Assembly (NCBI RefSeq): GCF_024763615.1
Contig: NC_077223.1
Coordinates: 8,804,001 to 8,868,000 of the forward strand
DNA: 64,000 nt
Source: Phlebotomus papatasi
Lineage: Eukaryota; Arthropoda; Insecta; Diptera; Psychodidae
Direction of reading: 5' to 3'
Below are positions 23,214 through 34,374 of this stretch, one piece after another. Position numbers and translations under genes: made by a program. The first letter of the stretch is position 1; each line of letters opens with the position of its first letter. Under the pieces are notes generated by a model, which had not been told where the DNA came from, searched no databases, and saw only the letters and a program-made list of their open reading frames with translations.

Positions 23214-23730
23214 CCAGGCTCTCCTAAGGGAGATCTAATCTATACTGTATCAAGTGATAGTGGTTGTATTGAAATACACATTGATTAAACAGAATTTAAC
23301 GGTTGGCTTCTGCTTTTTATTTTTATCCAATTGACCTATTTCTTGGGAACCTGATGACGTCACTGAGGAGGAATTACAGCGCAGCCGCAGGTAAATTTCC
23401 AGGTGAAATAAGAAGGAAAATTACCTAAGACCGGAATTTGATATCTCTTACCGTTTAAGCTCCAGAATTTTGATAATTGCGAAAAACGCGGATTGTGATT
23501 ACAGGGAGTTCCGCTTTCAAAGAAATTCGCGAAACCAAAAAAAAACCGTGAATTCACTTTAGTGTCACAGTAAAATTGCATACGCACAGGAGATGTCTTT
23601 GGAATGGAATAATGGACTAAGTTACGGAAAGCCGTGATGTATGCAAAACATTTTCGGCGCCAATTTTTCAGCCTATAGTGTCAACGGTTCATAAGAAATG
23701 TATTTTAAATTAACCCTCTAACGCTCTAAC

Positions 23731-24271
23731 GCTTTAACTTTGACAGAAGATTTAACACATTAAGTTCATATTTTTTCTGAAGAGAATTACATAAATTTGC
23801 TCCTTGACTCTTCTAGAATGTTACTGTTTAGTGAAAATTCTTTAGATATGATTTGAAAACTTCTTAAATACAAGAAAAATACGCGAGTGTAAAATGTTTC
23901 TATTGGAAACAAATTAATCCAAATGGAGACAAGGGAAAGTTTCTAATTGGCGACAAACAGTGTAAGTGAAACCACGACGAAAGGCTTCCAAAACCTTTTT
24001 GAGTTGCTCCTGAGTGCAGGATTTGTTCTTGTTCCTGGCATTTTCTCCTTTCCCATCTAAAACAATAAGAGAATCTCTCCAAAAAAATCATTTCCGGGGT
24101 TTCCTATTGAAGCATTTGCAGACACTTCAGAAAAAAAAACCCTTTTTCACGAAATAGGTAATTATTTCATTTGAAAACTTGACGTACACTTAACAATAAA
24201 GATTAGCACTTAATTTAACTGAAATTAGCCAGAAATATGACATAAATATTAAACAAAGCGAATAAACAACA
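23731..24271 (-). repeat. 541-bp interspersed repeat, copy 1, with a possible HTH relic
   Basis: Closely matches 48669-49211 throughout, with scattered differences. On the minus strand (about 23930-24066) it reads KSCTQEQLKKVLEAFRRGF, resembling the helix-turn-helix start of pogo/pipsqueak-type transposases, then decays. Short stretches of its edge (GCTTTAACTTTGACAGAAGA) recur inverted at 26160-26200. Probably a decayed DNA transposon. Confidence 0.6.
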
Positions 24272-25244
24272 GTAAATTTATTGTGTTTTTCATTGGAAAA
24301 CATGGTCGATCGATGAAAAATTCGATGGTGAAGAGGTACACTTTTAATTTTTCTGAGAAATTAACAAATTACAATTTGAGAATATGAAAGGATTTTCGCT
24401 TTATTTGGAGCAAAATTAGCTAAATAATGAAAATTGGGTATAAAAAATATATAAATATAATAATTTAGTACAATATTTATCATGAAAACAATGACGTTTC
24501 CATTTGGAGTAGCGAAAAATTTCCATTTGGAGCAGGTTTTGAATTAGCTTAATTTAACTTCATTTTACTTTTTCAAAAATAATTTGAACTAAATTTAATT
24601 TTTATTGACACCGGCACACCTTTTAGATCAGGCAAAAGAGAATGGCCAAGACAAATGGAGGAGTAAATTTATGTAATTCTCTTCAGAAAAAAGGAGGGCA
24701 AAGCGTCCGAGGCTTTGCGAGCTGCTCGAACTCCCGAGCAAGAGCTCTGCCTTATATACCTTTTCGCAAGTTTTCTGATGTATAGAAAATTTGTCGAATT
24801 AAATTTGTCTAGAAATCACCACAAAACCATCTTGAAGTTCAAAATTGTCCAAGAAGAGGGTTTCAAAAAATCATTAACCTTTTAATTAATTAATTAATTG
24901 AACAAATCGGGTGAAAATTGCTTTGAGCTTAAATAATTCCAGATGGGGATTTTTTCGGTGATAGGTGTCTAAGGACGAAATGTTCAGCTAGACTACCTCC
25001 AAGACATATCCAAAAATGAACGAAATCGTCAGGGCCATTTTTTTGCACAATTAGAAAAAACCTCATTTTTTGCCTATTTTTGGGGGATAGGGAACGCATT
25101 AAAGGAGAGGGGGGAAATAAAGTGGTTGGGTTCGAAATAACGTCATTTGAGGAGGGGTCATCGAAGACCGGAAGTTGATATCTCTTATCGTTTAAATTTT
25201 ATATTTAAACGATAAATAAATTAAATTATTTAAATTTTTTCAGG

Positions 25245-25417
25245 CTGAGCCTTGAGAAATTATCGCCTAAATTTTTCTTCTTTTTGTTTATTTTTCATTT
25301 TTTTTCTCATTTTGATGTATTAATTTTTTTTGTAATTTTTTTTCTTTTTTTCACAATCGTAAGAGGGATGACCCTATTATTGTGAATTAAATAAACTATT
25401 ATTATTATTATTATTAT
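25245..25417 (+). repeat. Possible LINE 3' tail: pyrimidine tract, short UTR, ATT microsatellite
   Basis: A long T-rich tract is followed by TAAGAGGGATGACCCTATTA, GTGAATTAAATAAAC and then (TAT)n. This layout resembles the 3' end of the LINE at 60563-62171, which ends in an AATAA repeat. No coding part is seen, so this is a 5'-truncated copy at best. Confidence 0.4.
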
Positions 25418-25934
25418 ATGGGTCAAAAGACCGAAAAAGTGCGAAAAACAGTATTTTCAAAATAAATCTATTACCGTTACTTTCCCGATCCATCACCGAT
25501 TATGACCGATGCAGTCGGGTTCAGAATTAAAAGATCTTTCAAACATGTCCAAATTTGTCCAAATCCGTTGAAAATTAGGCCCTCCAGGGTGGTTGACTTT
25601 TGACCTTGAATAATTCAAGATGGCGATTTTTCCGGTGATAGGTGTCTAAGGACGAAATGTTCAGCTGGACTACCTCCGAAACATATCCAAAAATGAACGA
25701 AATCGTCAGGACCAATTTTATGCAAAGTCAAAAAACGTGTTTTTTGGAGAGGATAGAAGGGGTGGGGGGGGGGGGGGTAATTTGTATAACTTAGTTCGAT
25801 AGAGAAAGTTGACTTGTGGGGGGGTCACTGAAGACTGGAAGTCAATATCAGCATTTGGCAGCTAGGATGGTGAGAAGTTGAAAAAAAGTCGATTGTGGAA
25901 ACTGCTCTCTCTTGGAGTTGGAGCAGTTAAAATA

Positions 25935-26137
25935 ATTATTATTTATTTATTTCGATGTAGCGGGCTTTTATGTCCATTTTGTACATTATTCAGTTTACAA
26001 TGTTTCGTGAAAAATGTCCATTCAGACGCTTCAATCATTTGCACCGGGCGGGACCCGAACTCACAACTGTAACAGTCGAGCCGGTGGTCACACCGCCCAA
26101 AAACCGAACGCTCTTACCAATTGCACCACGGACACCC
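25935..26137 (-). mobile_element. tRNA-derived SINE with 11-bp target-site duplications
   Basis: Read on the minus strand, the head is GGGTGTCCGTGGTGCAATTG: an A-box-like TGGTGCAATTGG, then GTAAGAGCG, and about 60 nt on a B-box-like GAGTTCGGGTCCCGCC. The body ends in an AATA-type tail. CAGTTAAAATA flanks both ends (25924-25934 and 26138-26148), a clear target duplication. The anticodon arm is disturbed, so it is not a functional tRNA gene. Confidence 0.8.
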
Positions 26138-26591
26138 CAGTTAAAATATGAACATAATGTGTTGAATCTTCTGTCAAAGTTAAAGCGTCTGGAAATGGTT
26201 TTGAATTAGGACATTTACCCTAAATTTCGATTGAACTTCAGATCAATTTTGTATGCAATATTTTTCGATCTAAATTGAATCCTTCTAGCTATTTCGAATG
26301 TTACAGATTTTCGGACAATTAAAAAAATTGAAAAATTAGAATTTATACTCAAAAAATTTTATTCTCTTATCTTAAAATTTCACCAAGAATGTAAATAATT
26401 GGTTACATTTTGGACATTTTTACATAAAATTTTTATTGATTTGTAAATTAGAATTTGCACTTGAGAAATTTGACTGAAGAAAAGATTGCAGATCGCAAAT
26501 AAAAGTTTTAAAAAAAAATCCACTGGAATAAGCTACATTTAGTATTTAAATAAAATAGGTACTTAATTGCGCATTTTAATAGTTAACACTG

Positions 26592-29500
26592 TCACGAAGT
26601 TCTTTTCTCAAAATTGAGGACAATCCCATTTTTGGCACGTAGTACAATTGTCGCTATCAAAATGGGTTTATCGTAACTCGGATCCACAGAGATCCTGTAC
26701 TTCTGCAGCAATCTCACGACCAGTGTCTTCATCTCCGCCATGGCAAACTTCTGCCCAATGCAATTCCTGGGGCCAGCACTGAAAGGGATGTAGCTGTAGG
26801 GATTTCTACCTTCGATCTCATCCTCCAGGAAACGTTCGGGATTGAAGGTATCCGGATCCGGGTAAAGACTTGGATCCTTGCCCATGCAGAAAGCATTAAT
26901 TACGACATTACTTTTCGCAGGAATCCGCATGCATTTCAGCTCCACTTCCTCAGGGAAGTACCTAGCTACCATGGGAACTGGTGTAAAGAGCCTCAGGGAT
27001 TCCTTAATCACACACTCCAGGTAAGTCATATTCTTCAAATCACCAAAAGTAAATAATTTCTTCGGATCCATCCCAAGTACATACTTGATCTCCTCTACAA
27101 TTTTCTCCTGAACTTCTGGATAGAGCGCAATATTGTAGAGTAGAAAAGATATTCCTGAAGTTGTGGTATCATGTCCAGCAAACATAAAAGTATTCACTTC
27201 CTCTCGAATATCCTCATTGGTCAGAGGTTTTCCATCAACTGTTGCCTGCAGAAGAATATCCAGTAGTGCCATTTTATCTTTTTGACCAACTTCAGCATTT
27301 CCCTGAACTTTCCTTGACGCTATTCCCTCCAGTAAATCCTGCCGACGTTTCTCAATGATTCTATCTGTCCATTTGTGCAAGGTTTTTACAATTTCGCGCT
27401 CGCGTTTGCCACTTTTGGACAATCTATAGAAGAATTCAATCCTCAAAAGCGCATTGTACATCCTCTTGTGCAATATATCCGTTATCCTTTTAGGACAAAA
27501 TACCGAAAATGTGATTTTATTTGTCAAAAAAAAAAAAATTAACTTGCTTTATATCCTCTATAACTTACTCTTTAACTCCTTCAACATATTCAGAATTTCT
27601 ATTTAGTTGTGATTCCATTGAAGTACCCATGGCAGATTCTAGAAGAAATTATTTTTTGATAAAGTTTTATCTATTCCGCTGTAATAAATTTTTATACATG
27701 TGGTATCAATAAAAAAAGCCAGCCAGGCTTTGTTTATTTTCAGAGAAAATTGATAAGCGAATTTACTGTGTCCAAAAAATAATGCGCTTCTTGGGAATTC
27801 AAATAAATGCATACCAAAATTACCAAGTAGGAACATTAAGGAAAACATAAAAGGTTGAAACTGATTGAAATAGGTCTATGGCTGAATTGAATTAACGAAT
27901 ATCAATGTACTTCTAACTTATTTTGAATGTAAAATTTCATCTCAACTGAAGTATATGCTTAATTGTTTTTGAAAAGCCAATTTCCGAGTAAAACTGCTTC
28001 ACCCTCCCAACAATTTTTCTTTCAATTAATCAAATTATATGATCCATGATTCTATTCTCAAATTTACAACTTTATCTATTCCTTTTTCCCCACTGAGGGC
28101 ATGCATGGGAATATCCATGACGACAATAAAATAATAAGAGTCAGAATGTGACTGTGAAAATGATCACGATTTCGAATATATGGAGTAAGCATGATACGTC
28201 AGAAAGCAATTGCTAAATAAAAGCAAAACCTCTCCTCACTGAGAGAAATCCGAAAAAGTTAAAGTAACATTCTGGAAATGTTTATTTTATCCTGCAGTAT
28301 TGATCCGAAATCGGTGTAAATATTATGCTTTTTAGGTATATTAGGGGTTAAAGTCACCCTTTTTCATGTTAATTTTACCCTTAAAAAGGTGTAAAATTAA
28401 CATTAATTATGTTGATATATTTTTACACTCAAAAAGTGTTAAAACTATGACGAAAAAAAGTTAATCGCAGCCTCTTTTTTTTTCTCAGTGCTCTCATCGC
28501 AAAACTACTCTGCATCCACATCTACCTCTTACGTATCATAAGCATCATAAGAAAGTGAATATTTTGAGAATACGAGCATTGATACGTCATTCAACTAGGG
28601 AGTTGCACTACGATGGCATCATTGGAACTTCCTTTATGTTTATTATTAAAGTTTGTATTAGCCATTGCTTTAACTTTTACTCCACATTGTGTATTTTTGT
28701 TACAAATGTTTCTATTTTGGTATGAAAATCTACTTTTCGGGATTTCTCTTGATAATTTGTTAGTAAGCACAGTTGTACATACAAGTGACGATATTACCCT
28801 CTTCGTAGAGTAAGAGCAATAATCTGTGCTAATTATTCCTAAACCGATAATATAGTGCCTTATCATATTAATAGAGGTCAAACGGATGGAGATATTGACT
28901 TAGAATCTTCGATAACCTCCCCAGAAGTTACCAAACTTCAATGATTTTTTTTATTTTTTGTCACTTTAAATGTCGAAAAGAAAACCAACTTTGAATAATA
29001 AAGGCACCGATGAGACGCATAATTATCTTTCTATTGATAATCCAATCACTGTCGGGTGGAATAGAATTAGCCCAAATTAAGGGCAGAATCACATTGACAA
29101 TAAAATGCTCGCCGTAGCCTCACCGTATATCGCTAATTTACGCATTTTCATTCCAATTCTTACGCAAATCTTCCATTACCGTATTACCTTATCTTATACT
29201 CGGTGGCACTAGGTGAAAATAATATAAGAAAATTGAAGAAATATAACGAAAATGCGATAAACGGTGAGCAAAAAAACTGTATACAGTGAGCAAAACGGTG
29301 AGTAAAAAAACTGTATACAGTTTTTTTGCTCACCGTTTATCGCATTTTCGTTTTATTTCTTCAATTTTCTTATATTATATTTTTATATTATATTTTCTTA
29401 TATGATTAATTTCTCGTACAGTTTTTTTGTTCACCGTTTATCTCATTTTCGTTTTATTTCTTCAATTTTCTTATATTATTTTCACCTAATGCCACCGAGT

Positions 29501-32500
29501 ATGAGATAAGATAATACGGTAATCGAGAATTTGCGTAAGAATTGCAATGAAAATGCGTAAATTAACGAAATACGGTGAGCATTTTACTGTCAATGTGATT
29601 CTGCCCTAAAGATCTTTTCACAATAGCTTTCGATGTACTACGCACCTTTTTCAGAGGCTGATGATTCCGATGAATTGTAACTTTTTCGACGACTTAAGAA
29701 GGTGCGTTTTTCACCCGACGATCAATGGATTATCATTATCATTTTATCACGATCATTGGATTATCAATCAAGTGTAATTGAAGTATTCAACACAATTTTA
29801 TCATGTATAAAAAAAAATAAAATAATAAACATTCTCAAAAAAAACGATAACTCGTTTGAAAAGAGAATGCAAGGTTACTGAAAAAAAGATATTAAGAAGC
29901 ACACACAAAAAAAAGTTTAATCTGCCTAATAAAATAAATAGGCTGAAAATTAGCACTTCTTTAATTACTTTGGAATAAAAAACTGAAAAACAAGATATTA
30001 TTCGTCATCGGTTCGTTTGCATCAGCAACTGTACTCTCTGAATTTGTTACAGACAACTACGCGGTGATGCGTCGTTTGCAAGAAATTAGATATAAAGAAA
30101 GTGCAAATAGCTGAGTTTCTGATCCAACAGACCATAATGTAAGGTTGAGGGAGGTTGGGCTAATTTGAGCTGTGGGTCTACATTGATATACAATTTTTTT
30201 TGTATATTTCTAAAGAAAACTGGACTTTAATATAATGTAGAGAAAAGTGCCCATGCTTCGTACGATTCCAAGCTTTGTAATGACTAAATTTTTCCTGTTT
30301 CTAAATAAATAACTGAACACTTCCTCCTAGTTTTTAAAATACAGGTGCGATGAGTCACATTTATTGAGAAACATAGTAAAAATCTAGTCATTACGAAGTT
30401 TGTTATCGTACAAAGCTAGGCACTTTCTCCTAATTTAGATAGACCAAACAATTATGGATCTAAATTAATATTTATGGTAAGATAGCTCTCCCTAGAAATA
30501 TGCAAAACAATCGTATATCAATGTAGGTCCATATCTCAAAGTAGCCCCACCGCCATATACAAGAGTTTTCTTTTTTTTCCATTCTTTTAAAACTCACAGC
30601 AGGCAAAAAAAAACAGTTAAAATGTATAATAATTACTTAAAAATACTGCATAGATTGCTCGAATTCGAAAGTTTGATTTATACATGTCCGCAAACTTTAT
30701 TTCGCATTAATTATTTGAAAATATAAAAATATTTGTCGAATCAAATATATACCTTTAATAGGTTAACAGGACAATTAAGAGGACTTAAGACTTTAAATTT
30801 AATAATTAAACCAAAATACCCAAAATTTAAGGAGAAATGAAGAAAAAATGTGAAAAATCTATTGTCAAAAAGAAACGTGGTAGAGTAAGTGTGCCAAATT
30901 TCATCATAGTCGCATGCCCCAAATTCTCAAGTTTAAAATGTAATATTTTTAATAAAAATTGAATATTTTTGTTACTTTTTTATAAGGAGTGTTGCTTGGA
31001 ACTTTTTAGACAGTTTATCGTCTTTATTTTCTCTAAAATCAATCTTAATACATTTTAAAATGAATAAAAATATAGAGATAGCATGGTGGCCTATTCCGGG
31101 CCACCTTGCCTTTCCGGAATTCTTCCAATGCGTTTTTCAAATCATCTTGCTCGCCGAAACGATATTTTTCGTTATTTTTTGCATTGTATAATGTCTAGAG
31201 TATGCAAAAACTAAAAATTCATGGAAATTTGAGGAACAAAACAATGTGGCCGGAATTGAAAGCTGGCCGGAATTTGGCACACTTACCCCAAGAAGGACAT
31301 TTCCAGTTAAAAAAAACTGACAATCCCCATGACGATCTTACGAAGGCTCGAACATCATCTTTCACCGCTTGACCTATCAATCCTATGCAGATTGTTTATA
31401 ATCTTTCACAAAATTTAAATGAGTAAAATGAGTAAAATTATGGAAATTTTTGACACTAGCTTCTTTTCAATAGTAAAATCCCGTTAATAATTTTTAGTGA
31501 CATCATAGATGTCTCTTTGGCACCGATCCCTCTAAGGGCGTTCCTGTTGTTAAACAGTGACTTACGGAGTTATCACTACACTACAAAATTTGACATTAAA
31601 TTAAAATGTTGCTCAATAAAATAAAATTTCTAGAACTACTCAAAATTGCTCAGATGAGTATTTTGTTTTTAAAGGATTCAATCGTTTCAGTGAAAATGCA
31701 CAATTTTTGTGAAAAAAAAAAACAGGAAACCGTCTTCTGATATTAACGGTTCCATTTCATACTATGCTGCTATCTCAGAATGACAACTTTTCCGGAGAGT
31801 CATTTGAAGTTTGCGATTTCTTATGTTACCCGTGTAATTTTTTTTTCGAAAAACTTGAATATCTCGTCACTTGGGTAAGAATTCTGAGATTGTGAGTTTT
31901 TCACGTGAGAAATTCACGGTTCTGACATCACCTTCAGTAAGCATTTTGTCTAGCTTTATTTTTTTTTTTAACTTTAATATGAATTCTGTGTAAGCTTCAC
32001 TAAACGCTTACAGAAAATGATCTAAAAAACCAGGAGCATGACATTTCCTATGTTTCCCATAAGTTTCTAGCGCGCCGAAAAAATTTTTGAGTTTATCAGC
32101 TGTTTTCTGTCATTGTAGAATGAATTAGCAAAATATACTAATACAAAATAAAAGCCAATTTAATAACGAAGAGGTAACCGAAAACCCCAAATTGGCAATC
32201 TACGTAGTTTTGAAGATATCTCGTGAAATGTGTACGAAAACAGGAAAAAAATTACACTAAAACTGGTCGCATTTTTCAGAGCTAATGTCACCCCCCTGTA
32301 AAAACCGTGAGTTTCTCACGTGAAAAGCTCACGCATCTCAGAATTCATACATACCCTTTGTTTGATGACTACCAATTTTCATCAGTTGTAGATCGTGGTT
32401 CCAGGAACAAAAATATCCCTCAGAAAGGTTAAGTCGACTTAGCGCAATATGTAATGAATAAGCTTCTTACGTGTCGTGTAAAAGAACCCCCCCCCCCAAC

Positions 32501-34065
32501 CTAGGAGAAAAAAGTTGTGGGCGCGATAGCGACTCCTAACACGAGTATCCGATGGAAATTTAATTAGCAAATTTTGCTCATTAATTTGCTCAATTCTCAT
32601 TAATTTGCTAATTAATGAGCAATCATATTCATGCTATTTTAATCTATTTCAAACAATTTGTGGGGTCCAAGTTCACCGATTTCTAAAAATTCTTGCCAAA
32701 AATTGCACATTTGAAGTCGTGTTAGCAACAATTAATGTTTGAATCGCGGTAGGATGTAGATTATTAGTAAGAACGTTGCGGGTTCTGGGAGAATCTAACG
32801 GCCAAGGTGCTCTTTCAAGAGCTTCGGTCCTCCTGTTTTGTTTTTATTATGTTACTAATCAATAAGATAAGTATATGCCTGAGTGAATTGCAGTATGACA
32901 GCTGCTTGAGGGTGGGAAATAAAAATATATACATTAGTATCAAAATGATAAAATTTGATATAAAAGCAGAAATATTTCAATTAGTTTATCTCTAGTGGCT
33001 CTAGTAGTAATGAGTTCCAACTTTGGAGAAAAATCGCATCATTTCTTGGACACATTTTTTTTTTGCACAAAATTAACTTCGGTGCGAGAAAAATCAAACT
33101 CCCTGGACAGACAAGTGCGATCTGTCCAATCTGTGAATCACTCTATAATTTACAGATAGATTTTATGATATACACAGGCAATTAGTCCAAATGACAAAAT
33201 TGCTGGTTGCTAGTCTATCATTATGTTTTGATTTTTCTGTAGTGTTGCAGCTACTAAAAATTATGTAAATAGCATTAAAAATCATTTAAATTAATTTGGA
33301 TTCTTATCGTAGTTCAACAATTTCTTGTTATCTTTGGAGTTAAGACACTTTAAGCAATTGATTTTTTTTATTATGGGAATTATGATAAAAAGTGTCGTAT
33401 GGATGTACAAAAAACATGATAACCAGCACGTTTCGCTGTTTCTTTTTTTTCTGAGACCACATTCACAACCTTGAAAAATTTTTGCTTTTTTTTTTGGCAA
33501 ATAAAATGATTTTGAACTCACCACAGATCACGTCGAATGTAAGAAGACTGATTAAGGGGCAGATATTGACTGGAGTTTTTGCACTGAATTGCTCAAGTTT
33601 CTCAACAAAGATTTTACTCTGTTTATCGAAGATTTCCACAAAATACTCGAGGATCTTGAAGTGAAAAGCTGGAGTGAGGATTTTTCGCCTAGTCTGCCAC
33701 TTTTTGCCCGTTGTCAGCAAAAGTCCATCGCCAAGCCAGTTATTTAAATATGAATATTCAATGGCTTTGTTAATATGAACTGGACTATTGAGAATTGCCT
33801 CGACATATTTAGGATCTGCGATCCCGAGGAAGAGCATATTAACCATCCAGACTCTGGTCATTTTTCCAAATTCCTGTGACCCTTTTGTGACCAAATCCAA
33901 CACTTCTGATGGCTTCTTGAACAAGAAAAAGCCAGCATGTCCAAGAATTGGAAGAAAACCCGGACCCGTGAATTGTGTCCCTTCCAGTCGCTTTATTTTT
34001 TGCCTGTAGTCAAACAAGGCAAACAGAAGCACTGCAACGATACTCAGAGCCACAAACACTAACAT
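26592..34065 (-). CDS. CYP4: CYP4 family cytochrome P450, 502 aa, 3 exons
   Basis: Exons 33522-34065, 27569-27638 (70 nt) and 26592-27486 join to 1509 nt, 502 codons plus stop; phases G|AA and GA|G fit. CYP4 enzymes are microsomal haem monooxygenases, often hydroxylating fatty acids or xenobiotics; the substrate here is unknown. Seen are an N-terminal membrane anchor (MLVFVALSIVAVLLFALFDY), the helix-I block EVNTFMFAGHDTTTSG (AGHDTT at 308-313, typical of CYP4), the ExxR motif ESLR (367-370), PERF, and the haem loop FSAGPRNCIG (440-449, ligand Cys447). The 70-nt exon encodes SAMGTSMESQLNRNSEYVEG, the CYP4 segment after the FDVIC motif; leaving it out would break the frame. Intron 1 is 5.9 kb and full of DNA elements. 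All key residues are present, so the gene looks functional. Confidence 0.95.
28237..28490. mobile_element. CACTGAGA MITE, copy 2
   Basis: CACTGAGAGAAATCCGAAAA at the left, TTTTTTTTTCTCAGTG at the right. Interior GATCCGAAATCGGTGTAAAT and GGGTTAAAGTCACCC match the other three copies. It lies in intron 1 of the CYP4 gene. Non-coding. Confidence 0.85.
29081..29606. mobile_element. Long palindromic MITE, 526 bp, TAA target
   Basis: Ends GGGCAGAATCACATTGACA...TGTCAATGTGATTCTGCCC with TAA on both sides. The two halves are complementary over long stretches (AACGAAAATGCGATAAACGG with the inverse), with repeated ACTGTATACAGT at the centre. The right half has an extra partial copy, so the palindrome is uneven. 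Non-coding. Confidence 0.8.
30240..30429. mobile_element. Fold-back element, about 190 bp
   Basis: GAGAAAAGTGCCCATGCTTC pairs imperfectly with GCTAGGCACTTTCTC, and TAATGACTAAATTTTT with AAAAATCTAGTCATTA. It is related in style to the GGGGAAAGT family, but the ends have diverged. Confidence 0.5.
30895..31286. mobile_element. MITE with perfect 16-bp inverted ends, 392 bp
   Basis: Left GTAAGTGTGCCAAATT, right AATTTGGCACACTTAC, fully complementary. The interior has TGGTGGCCTATTCCGGGCCA and GGCCGGAATT. No open frame of note and no second copy seen in the window. Confidence 0.65.
31565..32733 (+). mobile_element. Decayed PIF/Harbinger-like element related to 19648-20702
   Basis: Left end CGGAGTTATCACTACACTAC after TTA (31562-31564). 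Internal stretches parallel the better copy: GTTGCTCAATAAAATAAAAT, GTGAAAATGCACAATTTTTG, then CGTGTCGTGTAAAAGAACCC followed by GTTGTGGGCGCGATAGCGAC (compare the SCKRT and RRKVWAR coding parts at 19880-19930), and GCAACAATTAATGT near the right. The right terminus is lost and the frame is broken. Confidence 0.55.
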
Positions 34066-34374
34066 TGTTCACGCTTCCACGCTCAATCACACACTAAATT
34101 ATTTTCCGGCTCACTTTGTCCGCGATCGCTGAAATTCTCAGACGTTCTCAACAATATCTCATATCATTTCATTTTTTCTTCTTTAGTTTTTGTCTTCGTG
34201 TATTTTGAAATAACGAACGCGACTGTCGGCGTTTTTTTCTCATGCCGCCATAAATTCGATTTGTTGCCAACTTCACTATAGAAATGGCGTCCATTTGCTC
34301 CTGTCAAAATTTCTTTAATGCATTGTAAATTGTAATATATTTTTGGTCCTTCTGAGCCGGATATAAAATAATCT
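34066..34374. other. Spacer: CYP4 5' flank and MSL3 3' flank
   Basis: A 309-bp interval between two minus-strand genes. It must hold the CYP4 promoter and the MSL3 3' UTR. No TATA box was seen upstream of the CYP4 ATG. On the minus strand, ATATAATA-type AT stretches just after the MSL3 stop may serve polyadenylation. Confidence 0.4.

Larger units (their letters stand above)
23214..26591. other. Gene-free spacer with retroposon remnants
   Basis: Both flanking genes end here (DELE1-like on +, CYP4 on -). The spacer holds a 541-bp repeat shared with 48669-49211, two copies of a segment starting AATAATTCCAGATGG (24931-25042) or AATAATTCAAGATGG (25609-25715), a poly-pyrimidine plus ATT-repeat tail, and a SINE. 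No supported gene was found. Confidence 0.6.

Noticed and set aside
25935..26137. A functional tRNA gene
   Set aside because: A- and B-box-like parts are present but the anticodon arm does not fold properly, and target duplications with a tail show a SINE.
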